From Episyrphus balteatus (Eukaryota; Arthropoda; Insecta; Diptera; Syrphidae), in NCBI RefSeq assembly GCF_945859705.1, contig NC_079136.1, positions 6,427,501 through 6,491,500 of the forward strand: a stretch of 64,000 bases of DNA, given 5' to 3'. Of this stretch, positions 10,019 through 24,312 are shown piece after piece. A model generated the notes under the pieces. It made no database searches. It saw only the letters and a program-made list of their open reading frames with translations, and had not been told where the DNA came from. The position numbers and the translations under genes are program-made. How positions within the stretch are numbered: the first letter of the stretch is position 1; every line of letters starts with the position of its first letter.

Positions 10019-13000
10019 TTTAAACAATGCGACACAACGCGACACAGCGCGACACAATGCGTCACAACGCGACACAACGCGACACAACACTAATATCAAG
10101 AAATTGCAAGTGTTTACATTTAATCTATTTGTAAGTTTTTTATTTATCAGTGCCAGTTTGAAAAATACTATTTCAGTTGAGGCACATAATTTCAACCAAA
10201 CCAGAACCATTTTTACAAAACCCGATAACATTCCAAAATCTTTCTAAGTCCCGTCCTGAAACACAAAGCGACACAATGCGACACAACGCGACACAACGCG
10301 ACACAACGCGACACAATGCGACACAATGCGACACAACGCGACACAACGCGACACAATGCGACATAACGCGACACAATGCGACACAACGCCACACAATGCG
10401 ACACAATGCGACACAACGCGACACAACGCGACACAACGCGACACTACGCGACTCAACGCGACACAACGCGTCACAACGCGACACAACGCGACACAACGCG
10501 ACACAACGCGACACAACGCTAATATCAAGAAATTGCAAGTGTTTACATTTAATCTATTTGTAAGTTTTTTATTTATCAGTGCCAGTTTGAAAAATACTAT
10601 TTCAGTTGAGGCACATAATTTCATCCAAACCAGAACCATTTTTACAAAACCCGATAACATTCCAAAATCTTTCTAAGTCCCGTCCTGAAACACAACGCGA
10701 CACAATGCGACACAACGCGACACAACGCGACACAATGCGACATAACGCGACACAATGCGACACAACGCGACACAACGCGACACAACGCGACACTACGCGA
10801 CACAACGCGACACAACGCGACACAACGCGACACAATGCGACACAACGCGACACAACGCGACACAATGGGACACAACGCGACACAATGCGACACAACCCGA
10901 CACAATGCGACACAACGTGACACAACGCTAATATCAAGAAATTGCAAGTGTTTACATTTATTCTATTTGTAAGTTTTTTATTTATCAGTGCCAGTTTGAA
11001 AAATACTATTTCAGTTGAGGCACATAATTTCATCCAAACCAGAACCATTTTTACAAAACCCGATAACATGCCAAAATCTTTCTAAGTCCCGTCCTGAAAC
11101 ACAACGCGACACAATGCGACACAATGCGACACAACGCGACACAACGCGACACAATGCGACACAACGCGACACAATGCGACATAACGCGACACAATGCGAC
11201 ACAACGCGACACAATGCGACACAACGCGACACAATGCGACACAATGCGACACAACGCGACACAACGCGACACAACGCGACACTACGCGACACAACGCGAC
11301 ACAACGCGACACAATGCGTCACAACGCGACACAACGCGACACAACGCGACACAACGCTAATATCAAGAAATTGCTAGTGTTTACATTTAATCTATTTGTA
11401 AGTTTTTTATTTATCAGTGCCAGTTTGAAAAATACTATTTCAGTTGAGGCACATAATTTCAACCAAACCAGAACCATTTTTAAAAAACCCGATAACATTC
11501 CAAAATCTTTCTAAGTCCCGTCCTGAAACACAACGCGACACAATGCGACACAATGCGACACAACGCGACACAACGCGACACAACGCGACATAACGCGACA
11601 CAATGCGACACAACGCGACACAACGCGACACAACGCGACACAACGCGACACAACGCGACACAACGCGACACAACGCGACACAACGCGACACTACGCGACA
11701 CAACGCGACACAACGCGACACAACGCGTCACAACGCGACACAATGCGACACAACGCGACACAACGCGACACAACGCGACACAACGCGACACAACGCGACA
11801 CAACGCGACACAATGCGACACAACGCTACACAACGCTGCACAACGCGACACAATGCGACACAATGCGACACAACGCGACACAACGCGACACAATGCGACA
11901 CAATGCGACACAATGCGACACAACGCGACACAACGCGACACAACGCGACACAATGCGACACAACTCGACACAATGCGACACAACTCGACACAACGCTGCA
12001 CAACGCGACACAACGCGTCACAACGCGACACAATGCGACACAACGCGACACAACGCGACACAACGCGACACAATGCGACACAACGCGACACAACGCGACA
12101 CAACGCGACACAACGCGACACAATGCGACACAACGCGACACAACGCTGCACAACGCGACACAATGCGACACAATGCGACACAACGCGACACAACGCGACA
12201 CAATGCGACACAACGCGACACAACGCGACACTACGCGACACAACGCCACACAACGCGACACAACGCGACACAACGCGACACAACGCGACACAACGCGTCA
12301 CAACGCGACGCAACGCGACACAACGCGACACAACGCGACACAACGCGTCACAACGCGACGCAACGCGACACAACGCTAATATCAAGAAATTGCAAGTGTT
12401 TACATTTAATCTATTTGTAAGTTTTTTATTTATCAGTGCCAGTTTGAAAAATACTATTTCAGTTGAGGCACATAATTTCATCCAAACCAGAACCATTTTT
12501 ACAAAAGCCGATAACATTCCAAAATCTTTCTAAGTCCCGTCCTGAAACAGAACGCGACACAATGCGACACAACGCGACACAACGCGACACAATGCGACAC
12601 AACGCGACACAACGCGACACAACGCGACACAACGCGACACAACGCGACACTACGCGACACAACGCGACACAACGCGACACAACGCGTCACAACGCGACAC
12701 AACGCGACACAACGCGACACAACGCTAATATCAAGAAATTGCAAGTGTTTACATTTAATCTATTTGTAAGTTTTTTATTTATCAGTGCCAGTTTGAAAAA
12801 TACTATTTCAGTTGAGGCACATAATTTCATCCAAACCAGAACCATTTTTACAAAACCCGATAACATGCCAAAATCTTTCTAAGTCCCGTCCTGAAACACA
12901 ACGCGACACAATGCGACACACACGACAAAACCCGATAACAGCCAAAATCTTTCTAAGTCCCGTCCTGAAACACAACGCGACACAATGCGACACAACGCGG

Positions 13001-13090
13001 CACAACGCGACACAACGCGACACAATGCGACACAACGCGACACAACGCGACACAATGCGACACAACGCGACACGATGCGACACAACGCTT
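10019..13090. repeat. Composite satellite: 10-bp CGACACAACG arrays with about 175-bp spacers
   Basis: The array is a decamer (CGACACAACG, with C/T variation giving CGACACAATG) in runs of different length. It is interrupted by an AT-rich spacer that begins CTAATATCAAGAAATTGC and ends AAGTCCCGTCCTGAAACACA. Spacers start at about 10089, 10519, 10928, 11357, 12376 and 12725. A partial spacer lies at about 12926-12975 and a diverged tail at about 13088. Spacer-to-spacer distances are about 430, 409, 429, 1019 and 349 bp. Ten is not a multiple of three and the unit lacks stops, so long open frames appear in several frames on both strands; none is a gene. Confidence 0.95.
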
Positions 13091-14369
13091 TCTAAGTCCC
13101 TTCCTGAATTTCAAAAAAATGTTTGCCAAACCCTGTCCACCTATTCCTCAATAACTTTCTCGGAATTCGATTCGATTAAATTCTGGAAATCTGAAACCAA
13201 GGGCCTGAAAAAAAAATATTTTTCTACTCAACAAACCTCACGTCAACGGAGGTAGTTTTTATAAACATCTATAAGAACAGTTTTCATTTCTTTAATTGTT
13301 AAAAAGCAACATTTTGAAGATGGTAATACCAATAAATGAACTAAATTAAAAAACAAAGAACTTCAAGAATTATAAAAACACACCATAATTTATCTCTGCA
13401 TTTAATTGATTTTTATTTATTGTATTTGTCTAAAAAAATTGTAAACCTTACGAGGCAACTTGTAAATTGTTTAACTTCTTGAATATATTATTAAATTTTC
13501 ATCGTGTCTATTGTTTATTTGTAAAAACATATAATTATCTTGTATATTATTTTTTTTTTTTGTTTTCTTTACTTTACTTTTTTTATTTTTATTATAATGG
13601 GGAATAGCAAAATAATAAAGTAAAAGCTATTCGAAATGGTATTTTGCTAACTAAGGAGAGATATAATAATTATATAATATTCATTTATTTTTTATTTTTA
13701 TTCTTTTTTGTAATACATATATATTAAAAACGAAGCTAAATAAAAATATTTTTAGCTTAAGCTTTATTTTTTTAATTAAATTTCTTAATAAAATTTGCCA
13801 AAGAACAATTTGAAAAAAAAAAGCGCATCGCATTTTGTAAGAGAAGAAATTCGTGTTTTTGAAAAAAAAAATATAAAACTGTGTGTTTTATTTGTTTTTG
13901 TGTGGTTTAAAAAAAAAGCCTCATTTACCCTATATAAATTATAATAAAACAACATCTATAATAAAAATGTTTTTTTGTTTTTTTTTTTTGTTAAATAAAA
14001 CGAGTCATATAATAGCAAATATGTAACTTTTCATCATCATCTGAAAAAGTTTAAAAGTTAATAATTATTAAATTTGTGTTTGTTGAATATCATTATGAGC
14101 TTAATTATTATTTTGTATTGGATTTTAATTTTATTTTTTTTGTTTAACTTTTATATTGGTTTTGGTTCTATTTGCTTTTTAATTTTTTTTTTTTATTATT
14201 TTTAAAAATTCCTTTGACTACTTTCTTTTTTTTTTATAAAAAAATGTATTTTCTTGTGAATTTGTTTTGTTTTTTTTTTTAAAGGTATAAAATTGATATT
14301 GTCTAAATGCTATTTTTTAATTTATATGGAATACTGGAAAACATATAACGCTGTGTAGTTATGAAGCAT
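13091..14369 (-). other. AT-rich region, probably Abi 3' UTR and intergenic
   Basis: This lies downstream of the Abi stop codon. It is dominated by T and A runs, with many AATAAA/ATTAAA-like words on the minus strand, so the true poly(A) site cannot be chosen. No ORF or repeat element is seen. Confidence 0.4.
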
Positions 14370-17300
14370 TCAAACACAAGGTTCGACATAATTTCCTGGA
14401 AATAGGCCGGTTACTCCGTCCATGACGCCTTCCCACCAGCCATCGTCATTCTTCTTGAGCACATATAGAACAGAACTCTCTTGGAAGCTGAGTTCGTCAT
14501 CTTTGTCGGCATAGTAATCGTAAATAGCCACAACTAGAAAAGAATTTTAATATATTATTATAATTTTGAATATGTTTTATAGATAATATGGTAAGAGAAC
14601 TATAAAGAAAGATAATGACCTCATACAAAGCCATTCAGAAGATTATGAAGTTGAAAAATTATGAAATGTTGATAAGCATTTTGTAAGAAATGTTGCAACA
14701 TTCATTGTCAAGCGATTTTAAATTATTTTACTAGTCTTGGACATGATGTTTTATTACAAATTATAAAATTTTATAGAAAACCATGATGTACATGTTTCAT
14801 CAATGCAGGTGTAAACAATGGATATTTGTTACATTTATAACTCGTATGATGGATTAAGCGATAAGACATACACAGTTTATGCTGTTGTAAGAAAACAAAA
14901 AGAAGTCTATACATGTCGTGAATTACAATGTTCAACACACAAAAATTGCCCAGACCGTTGCTAATCATTTCTGATTCAATGGAAGGTGCTGATTCCGAAA
15001 ACAACACTACTTTTTTCTATCAGTTCTTATTATTCATACATAAATATTCAAATTTCAATATACAGGGGCACGTTAGGTCCCCAGCCGAGTTTATTTACAT
15101 GATCCAACTAAGGCCCTTCTCTATCTCATATACCAATGGAGCCAAATTTCACAAATTTGTTAAATTTGTTGAGCTAGTCTGAAGCAATCACTTTCAGCTA
15201 CTCCGCATCAGTAGTTCTTGAGATATGTTTAAAGCTTAAAAAATAATGGAACACTTCCAGTTATCGTTGAAAATTGAAAATTTGCAAAGCGATTAGTCGT
15301 GTGATGAATTCAAATGAACAATTTTAAATTTTCAATTCGGGGGCGTGGTAAACATTTAACAAAACTTCAAGCCCAAAAAAACATAAGATTTATGAAGTAA
15401 CCCACACATTTCCCGGATTGTAGTCCAATAGAAAATTTTTGAAGAACCATCTCAAACGAGTTTATGTCCATTCATGTCCCTAATGGTAAATTTAGAGCTT
15501 GAAGTTAAAAAATATTTATTTTTCACAACATATTTTCTAGTTTTTTTGCATTCATATCGCTTTAATATTAAAATTAAAAGTGTGCGCTTATCAATTAGAT
15601 GAAAAATTCACACACAAAAATTTTCCTGTTTTATGAAAATCTTGTTTTATTCAAAAAATGTTTTAAAAATTCATGTCTTAGACGTAAATAATACCGATTT
15701 TGAAAATTGAAACTCTATAGATCTTGTTTTGACTCGAAACAAGTTTAAAAGTCAATAATATGGCTGTTAAATGCTTTGTCACAAATTAAACAGTTGAGCC
15801 AAATTAGTTTGTTAGTTTGTATCACACAGAATCGTATGTAACAGCGCGGACTTTCTACTTCAATTAATGTGAAAGAAAGATTATAGATGTTGGGAACTGG
15901 TGATTAAACTATTTGGTTTTGAAAAAGTTGCAAGTGCGCAACAAGTCTAAGAAGCCCCAATTCGTTTAAGTAGCCTTCTTAATTGAATTTTCATGGCGCG
16001 GTTATACTTGTACAAAGCACAGTAGTTTTGAATTGGACGAAAACAAATCGAGATAAAATAGCCGCTAAGAAAAAGCAGGATTCTTAGTCAATTTTTTTTT
16101 CTTTTCTTCTTTGACTTCTTTAGAAGTTCGACGTTTCTACTGTTAGTTAGTACTATGTTATAGGTCGTTTCAAATCAAAAGTCCCATGGAAAATTGAGCA
16201 AAAATAAAAAAAAACTCATTTGCTTACTGGAAGGAAGCATTTATGAGGCAGCTGAACTTTTTCTAAAATTACGATAAAATAACGAAGAACAGTTCTTGAT
16301 ATCCCTATTTTAATTAATTGATCCGTCTGTGAGATTCACTGGGTAAGTCTCAGAAAGCTGATGCAAGTCTCCCGGGCTTGCATCACTCCATATCCGCGGG
16401 CAATACAAAAAAACATACAATTATTTATATTATTTATCATTTGAAGGCAGTTGGGATAACTTTGCCGAAGATATTATTATAGGACTAGGTGAAGATGGAC
16501 CAGAAATGTCCAGTTTATAGGATAGCAATTCAAAACTTAAAATTCTATTTACATCTTTTCATTTGTATAATTGGGCAGTAAATATCTTATTTTTATTTTT
16601 CAATTATTTTGGAGTCGTCACCATAGAAATCATTAATAAACAAATTCAGATTTTTCGTTTGATTATTTTTTTCTCTAGCATTTCTTTCATTCAAACAAGC
16701 ATGATTTGTCGTTATTTTTGAGTTGATTTGTCGCAATGAGCCAATAAAATTGAGTTTCTTGTTTATTTGTTCTCAATTTTATTGGAAGGGAGAAAATAAA
16801 CTCTGAGTCAGGACTTTTGATTTGAAACGGCCTATATTAAAGTAACGTACCAGGGGCTTAGAATGAGTATAAAATGGAAAGTGGGGCATTAAATGGTTAT
16901 TTACTGAAATATGAATGTGAAATGGATTCAATGATTTGAAAACTTTAGTCATTAGCAAATAATAATGATTAACATAATGTTGATATTCTCGATTAAGAAT
17001 TTGTTTTTATACATAAATTTATGTTCATCAAATATGTACAATCAATCGAAAAGCTTATGAAATAGAAGTATTAAGCTTTGTGAAATGAATTATAATCACT
17101 AAAATATAAAGCCTTATTGTGGTCGATTGTTAAATTTAAAATTTAAAGCTTTGTGCTTTAGCATAAAAGATGATGATCTACACTGAAGTGAATATTGGTT
17201 TTTTTTTTAATTTTAACATACGGATAGAAATCTCACCAAGGCCATGCGATTTTCCTTAATTTTTTGAAATAACAAGTTTATTTTTTCCTTTTGTGAGGAA

Positions 17301-20300
17301 CGAAAATCGACTATTCCTTTGTTTTGCAGCTATGAATAATGACGATCAGCAAACAAATAAATTCATTGAAATTAAAATTTAGGACAATACATATTGATTT
17401 TTATCAGAATAATTGATTCTTTTCGAACTAGTCTTTACGTAGTCTTTACATAGTCTACATAAAAACCAACAAAACTAGTTTTAAATTATAAAAGCTTAAA
17501 CTTTTTAAACGGTGTTCTAACACCGAAGACTTTCACACTTCTATATAAAGTTCTGATACAAAGCGTTTTTGTTTTGTAGGAAGGTGTCGTTCAGCTCAAA
17601 TTTGGACCGTGTATTTTGAAAAATTTGTTTTCTATTGCTTACACCTAGAAACTACCTATTCAAAAATTTGAATATTTAAAACACAAACACTAAGTTACAA
17701 GTATTTGTCCACAGATCCATAGAATATTTATGTATATCAAAAGTTATCGCAAGTTAACAAAAATAAAATTTTAATAAATCTATGGATTAGATATCAAACA
17801 CATTTGTTTTGGATTTGTATTAACCAGGTCATTTTTTAAAATCTTTTTTGACTTTAAGAGACCTACATAGAATATTAACGTCACAGGGGAACTGAGACGA
17901 ATACTCTTTACTTGATTATTTTAAGTCACCACTTTGCAGTTTGCTACTAACATACTATGTCAGATTTCAAGTCAAAGCTTTGAATTGACTCTTTAAATGG
18001 GTAGTCCCAGTGTGAGATATTGCATTCGCTTACGTAAAGCTCATTTACAACTTAGGCGACTCCTGATTTTTAGAACTAAAAAGCGCTCAATCTACCTTAC
18101 AATATAATCTGATTTGTCTACAATGTCTGGCATGTACAATCAACAATGTACACTGTACATCCATATACAATGCACTGACAAAGCTTAGACAAAATGTATT
18201 TTTCAATCGAAGAAAAAGACAACACAACTCAATAAGTACATATTTGACACACACAAAATATAAAGTAACATTTACCTTTTTCAATATAGTTTTTGGGAAC
18301 CCAACCAGGCAGATTTTGATCATCTGGGACAATTGGCGCTAATTGTCCATGAGTAGTAGAAGTTCTTGGTCTACCAAAGTCTTGATGTTCATCTTCTGGT
18401 GGTGGTGGAGGTGGCAGTGGTGGTGACTGCGAGCCTGGACGAGCAAAGTTCAAGCTGCAATTTAAAAAAATTATATAAAAACAAATTCTTCATAACAATA
18501 ACAACAAAAAACAATACCTATTAATATTCCTTCCAAGAGTATGCATACCAACGTGACTTTGCTCGGTGATCTCATGTGAAACAGTCAGCGGTGATGGTGG
18601 AGCTTTTTTACATATTAAATCATCATCATTGTTTATACTATCTCAATTAATACAAAATACTTACGAGGCATACTGCTACGATCATCATAAGTCGTTGGCG
18701 GAGGTGGTGGCAACGACTGCATCATACCAGCTGATGGCAAATTAACATGCGTGGCAACTTGTTGACTCGGCGGCATTGGCAATGAACTGTAACCCGGAGC
18801 ACGATCACCGCCAGCCGAAGAGGAGGAGATTCTCTTGGGATGTCCAATTGGATAGTTGGGGGCATAGTGCGATGGGACTTGTGGTGGATTAACAACCGGC
18901 GGAGTTCGATATTCACGTGAACTCTTGCCAAGTGTTCCAGTATTGCTGACCGATTTTCCCAGAGTACCAGTATTACCACGTGACATTTGTGGTGGAGTTG
19001 GAGGCTTTGTGGTCGGCGGTGGACCAACTGACACTGAATTAGTTGTAGCCAATGATTGAATCGAACCATGAGACGATCCACGATGCTTTTGCCGTTGTTG
19101 TGTGGAATTTATTCCATGACCAATTTCATCCAGAATTGAGTAATCAATTGGCTTGCGAACATACTTTATTGGCTTTTCAGGATTGATAGGAGCAACAATT
19201 TTGAATTGGCGAGAACTAACTTTGTTAGCAGTAAGTACACCAATTTCTCTGCAAAAGAGAATTAGATAAGAAAAGATGTTGAAGTTAATTTGATAAATTT
19301 TGTTTTGAAAACTGAATTGGCGTCGAAAAATCCATTTTTTTTTTTAGCAAATGACAGAAACCAATGTTTAGGTTTTTATCAATCTTAAATGTCTAAAGGC
19401 TCGAGGGGCAGGAAATGCGGTCAATAATTTGCTTTCCTATTTTTCTCTCCAGATTTTTAAAATATAAAAATGGATTTACTTACCATATTTAAGAACATAT
19501 ATTGTGGGTAACATGCCAATTTTGAACGAATGCTATGAGTTGTTATTCCTAAGGGAATTAATAGGTTTGAAACCCACTTTCTAACATTTTACATACATAC
19601 TTTGTATTGGTTTTATACTGTGATGCAAACATTGAATGCATTGAGTTAGTCTTGAGTGCAATTGTTTGTATTCTATTTCATTTTCACATTTATTTAATCA
19701 AACAAGAAAATGTGCTTTCATTCTAAGATGAATGATGGACTAAGATTACCTTCTAAGTTAAACCGATATAAGGAAACAGCATGTGGTTTTATAACTTTTT
19801 GTCAGTTGTTTTCATTTTAATGACCAGATTGTTTTATAGTTGTCCAACAAAGATTGCCATTAAATGCCTCATGGGAAAACTTTTTTTTTATTCAGAAGGA
19901 CCTGAAGATTGCCCGAAAGCACTACAAGAAAAAATATGCCCCTGAAATACACCGGAAAACTACAAACCTGCCTTAGCATTTTTGTATTTATTAAATTATT
20001 AGGCAAAGTACAAGCAAATATATCTTCATTTGTACCATTCAGACCTAAAAAACAGAGCAGCAATATTTATAATTTATGTTTCTTGATTTTTTTAATTCAT
20101 ATTATTTTGATAGAATTACAATATTTAAAAAGCGTAGTCAAAAAAGACGAAAAAGTAACACTTTTTTTAAAATAATTCCACAAAATGCATTTCTAGTATC
20201 TGAAAAAGCTTTTTACTTCTAAAGTAAAGTTTTGACACAAACCTTTTTTCACCCCATTTTACATAAAAAAAAACATGGAAAATAATTTTGAAATTCCTCA

Positions 20301-23300
20301 CCAATGTTTTTTTTTAATTCTTTGCTTCTGAATAACATTATTATATTACCTCATTTTAATTACTGACCAACTTATGCGTATGCGTGCCAACAAGGCATTA
20401 TAAATTGATTTGATTTACTACAGAATAAGGCAACGAGAGTGATATTAACCCCCTAATAAAATTAATGTTCGAAATGTTAAAGAAAAGTACATACAAGAAT
20501 ACAAACAAAGAAACACAATATAATTACTGAGTAGTTGCAAGGAAATATTGTCAACGTTGGAAATGTAAAATTTCAAAACAAGTGCCGTTAGACTTTTCGT
20601 ATAGATTTTAATCCAAAAATTTCGACAATCCTATCAAAAAAAGTATAGGATAGGTTTTCGAGACATGATTTTTCAAAGTTTTTCCGAGCCGACAATGTAG
20701 GTACCTAATTTTGATTTTGAGTGGATTCTGTTCTGGACGTCCAATCAAAAACGAAATTAAAAAATTTGATTTTTAAAATAAATTTTTCAGAAAAACAATT
20801 TCTTATTCAAAGGAAAATACACAATTTTTTGAATCCTCAAATTTTCAAATTTTGTATGTTTATACCGATTCCTGTTAAGATAACAATAAACTTTTCTTAA
20901 AAATCAATGGATAAGTTATAAAGATATGATCATTTTTGTAACAAAAAAAATGTGTACCTACACTTTTTTGTCTATAACTTGAAAAAGAAGGTTTTATGAT
21001 ACAAATTCTATATACTACTGACAAAATTCAGGAAAGTAGAAAAATAAGCACTATATTAATTGGATTTAACAAATAATCAATTTAATATAGCTTTTTACGG
21101 CCTTAAGTCAAATTTTTGTATGGACCAAAGCCCGTAAAAAGCTACATTCAATCACTATTTGTATGTTATTTGAAAAGCAAACCGAATTTGAAATTTTAAT
21201 TTGTAACTCTTTGTAGAAAATTAAGGCATCATATGGAAAATAATAAATTAAATCCTAACTAAATCAAACAGTTCTTACGTTCTACTAACATTATTCTACG
21301 TTCCTAAAAAGTATTTATGTGGAACTTAGCAATGATTACTTTTATGATAGAAATCGCCGAGAACATCAAAATCAAAAGTAAAATCAATAGAAAAAGTCAA
21401 AAATTTCGAATTGTTTTTGAGAAAATTAAGCTCTAAAATGTAACAAATTTGTTGTAAAGAAAAGTTTGTGTCTTTTTATTACAGAAACAAAATTTCAATA
21501 GTAAAAGTGACCAAAAATGTGTGTTAAAATTAATTTAAAAAATATTCATTTGAAGGAATTTGTTTTTTGAATAAGTGTGTTTGAGGTCGCAAAAACGGGA
21601 AACCTACACTATCTCCAAAAAATAAAATCTCAATCGGATAAAATCTCCAGAAAATTTTTGACCCTATGGACAAAATCTCCATGGGGAAAGGCATCCAATG
21701 GACATAATCTCCAATAAATAATTTTTTCTCCCATTTTCTCCAAATCCCCAAAAATCTCCAATTAACAAAAACAAAAACGTAATAGAATGATAAAAAAAAA
21801 ACACTGTAAGTCAAAGTAAAATCAGAACTAAACACGACAATTTTAAAATCATAAAGGTTCTTCTTTTAAAACGCGCGCGCGATTTGATTGCTTGATACAC
21901 AACTTGCGCATCTGAAATTTTGGATTTTCGCTCGGAGATTTTTTTTTGTTGAGATTTTTTCCTAGAGATTTTGTCTATACCCAGGTTTGTCTTGGGGATT
22001 TTGGCTTTGGGGATTTTCTCTTTGGGATTATGGGTTTTGGTCATTCATCACCAACCCCGCAAAAACTCTATTAAACATAAGCAAACTTAACCTTTACTGC
22101 TGATAAGATTCAAGCTCATGACCAACGCCTGATATTGTGTTATTCTTTCTTAACCCTTTGTTTTCCGGTGGTTACAATAAGAAACCACCTTTTAAACTTT
22201 ATTTTTTTACTTTTTATCCCAATTAAATATATCAGCAAATACCTAGCTCAGAAGTTTACTAATATAATGATATTTACTAGTGCAATGGATATATTTTTTC
22301 TGGCGAAATATTCAAGAAATATTTAAAGTTTTTTCAACGTTTTTTTAATTTTTTTGAGAAAAAAATTGCTCCGGGCAACAAAGGGTTAAAACACCTATGT
22401 TTGTAATAAAGAAAATTGTGAATCATAAAAAAGTTATGCTGCCGCACCCTGTATAATAATATAGCATATAAGTTGAATATGAATCAAACAGTTAGCGGTG
22501 AATATTTTCATTTATTTTATTTTTATTATCTGTTGAAACATTTCTCCCTTAGACCAAGAAAATGAAGACATTTCTTAAATTTCAAATAACCCCACCACTG
22601 ACTAAATTTATTTCCTGACCAGTTGCAATTTGTTTTAGTTTGTGTAGGTATTCTATTAATGGAGTGGATAGGTTTTTACTTATTTTTTATCCACAAGCAA
22701 AGTTATAATCTAGCCTATAGTCATCCATTTTAGATGACCACGCTCAATTACACTTTAAATTAAGAGTGATCACAAAACGGGTGCCTTGTTATCAGGCACT
22801 ATAGGCTTGCCCTTAAAATTACATGAAAATCACAATTTCGCTAATTGAAGATAAAATTAAGAATTCAAATGTTTATTAGATAAAAAAGATTTATTTACCT
22901 TCTAGCAACCTTCTCCTTGTGAATCATAACAGTTTGAGCGATATGATTCATTTGCGACTCCATTTCATTGAGCTGTGTCGCCTGCAGCTCCAGCAATTGC
23001 ATATAACTATACGCCAGCGTATTGATTTGATAAGCAACACTTGCTAATGATTGTGTTGTATAGTTTTTAGTTGCTTCTAATGCTGCTTTTTTATTGTCAG
23101 CTCTTAAATAATAAGATCAATCATTAAAGGAAACCCAAAACAACAAAACAATTAAAAGAAAAACAAACCTATAATAAGTATCCTCACAATAGTCAGCGAC
23201 TCTTTCTAAATTTGTGAAACTATCCCTCAGGCTTTGACGGCCATCGGGTATTTCGGTACGAGTCAATGATGCTAATTCGTCCATTAGATTTTCACTGTCC

Positions 23301-23302
23301 AT
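14370..23302 (-). CDS. Abi: Abl interactor (Abi), WAVE-complex subunit, 449 aa
   Basis: Abi links Abl kinase to the WAVE/SCAR complex that drives Arp2/3 actin assembly. Coding exons in transcription order are 23302-23169, 23102-22899, 19248-18665, 18602-18518, 18454-18276 and 14533-14370. All joins are GT..AG and the sum is 1350 nt. The N-terminal helical region reads FTNLERVADYCEDTYYRADN.., then YTTQSLASVAYQINTLA (WAVE-binding/SNARE-like helix). The Abi homeodomain-like part EIGVLTANKVSSRQFKIVAP and KYVRKPIDYSILDEIGHGIN follow. A Pro/Ser-rich linker (PPLPPPPPPEDE) and a C-terminal SH3 domain (VVAIYDYYADKDDELSFQE, DDGWWEGV, GLFPGNYVE; residues about 396-449) complete it. The start is MDSENLMDELASL; the ATG at 23282-23284 six codons later is an alternative. 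A probable 5' UTR acceptor lies at about 23331. The introns of 3.7 kb are full of repeats. Confidence 0.95.
16160..16835. mobile_element. 676-bp Tc1/mariner-like non-autonomous element in an Abi intron
   Basis: The terminal inverted repeats are 25 bp with one mismatch: TAGGTCGTTTCAAATCAAAA on the left, and GGACTTTTGATTTGAAACGG followed by CCTA on the right. A TA dinucleotide flanks each end, as expected for Tc1/mariner insertion. No transposase frame is readable inside, so it is a deletion derivative or a decayed copy. Confidence 0.75.
21595..22045. repeat. Foldback-like cluster of AAATCTCCA motifs
   Basis: On the left (21610-21765) the word AAATCTCC recurs many times. On the right (21925-22020) its inverse GGAGATTTT, or GGGGATTTT, recurs. 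The two halves can pair as a loose stem around a core containing a (CG)4 run near 21873. It lies in an Abi intron and has no coding content. Confidence 0.5.
22150..22389. mobile_element. 240-bp MITE with TTAACCCTTTGTT ends
   Basis: TTAACCCTTTGTTTTCCGG on the left is the inverse of CCGGGCAACAAAGGGTTAA on the right. The interior is AT-rich and non-coding. The ends resemble those of the element at 54092-54255 (CGGGTACAAAGGG), so the two may be one family. Confidence 0.6.
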
Positions 23303-23605
23303 GACACTATGGTGATCCTGGTAGGAAGAATCTTTAAAAATATACAAAAACGAAAAACCACTCAAAAATAGAATTTTGGAAACAAGACAGATTTTTGGTA
23401 AGGTGTAAAATAGATTAAAATAGAGTTAAGTTAAAAGTGGAGCAAGAGAAACACACTAAAGTTAAATAGAATACAATTAATATTAAATTGATGGTTATTT
23501 ATAAAAATATTTTATTGGTCATTAGGGCGGCGAGGGCGACACCCAAAATTAGTAGAAAATTGCAGCAAGGTTGAATATTTTCAATTCATTTTTATTTTAA
23601 CTTAC

Positions 23606-23800
23606 CTGTGTTGTATGAATACCTATTCATAATACAGACATTTATTACACGCTTTTTATTATTCTAATACTTTTGTTTTGTGTGGAAATAATAATGCGAA
23701 TTGGGTTTAATTTTATTGAATTTATTTTTGTAAATTTTCAGCCACAGGCGACATTTTCCGAGTTTACACCGATTTTTTTTTTCTTTTTTTTTTTGCTATT
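23606..23800 (-). other. Abi: Probable 5' UTR exon / promoter region of Abi
   Basis: On the minus strand, CAACACAG|GTAAGT gives a good splice donor at 23605. It can join an acceptor (TTTTTAAAG) just before 23331, 29 bases upstream of the chosen start codon. The transcription start is not identifiable, so the right limit is approximate. Confidence 0.4.
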
Positions 23801-24312
23801 TTTGACGTCACTTTTCTTCTGCTGCCATCAAAAATATATCACAAAAGAAATTTCGACTGCTGGAATTTTTTGGAAATTATTGCAGTTTGTGGGGTGTTTA
23901 GGTTATGATTACACTTATACATTTGAGGTGAGTTTTAACGTTCGGAATTAAGGCGGAGGTTATGACTCGGTATTTCACAGAGCTGTCAGTGCCAACCTAG
24001 TATAAACTCACTCAAATAGCTGTCAAAATGAGTCGATGTAGTACATGGTATAAAAAGACAAGGTATGATCATTAGAGCCGCCATCTTACAAAATGGGGTA
24101 ATAAGGATTTGACGTTTAAATTTGGCAAAGTCAAAAGCAACAACAATTTAAAAAGACAAATTTGTTTACAACAAAAATTTCAATGGGCAGCTGTCAAAAC
24201 CTTAAGTAGCCATTTTTAAGTTTTGACAGTTCTCGATACAGATTTTTTTTTCTAATAATCATACCTTCTCTTTTTATACCATGGATGGAGGAGGACAATG
24301 TGCCTGGTTACA

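Noticed and set aside
10019..13090. CRISPR-like alternation of repeats and spacers
   Set aside because: The genome is eukaryotic. The 'spacers' are copies of one sequence and the 'repeats' are runs of a decamer, so it is a composite satellite.
10007..13255. More than twenty overlapping open frames up to 345 codons on both strands (repeats such as RHNATQRDTT and SRCVALCRVV)
   Set aside because: They all arise because a stop-free 10-bp satellite is open in several frames. There is no consistent start, no splice structure and equal openness on both strands.
18722..19081. 119-codon minus frame overlapping the large Abi exon
   Set aside because: It is the alternative frame of an Abi coding exon; the Abi frame has conserved family sequence and correct splice phases.
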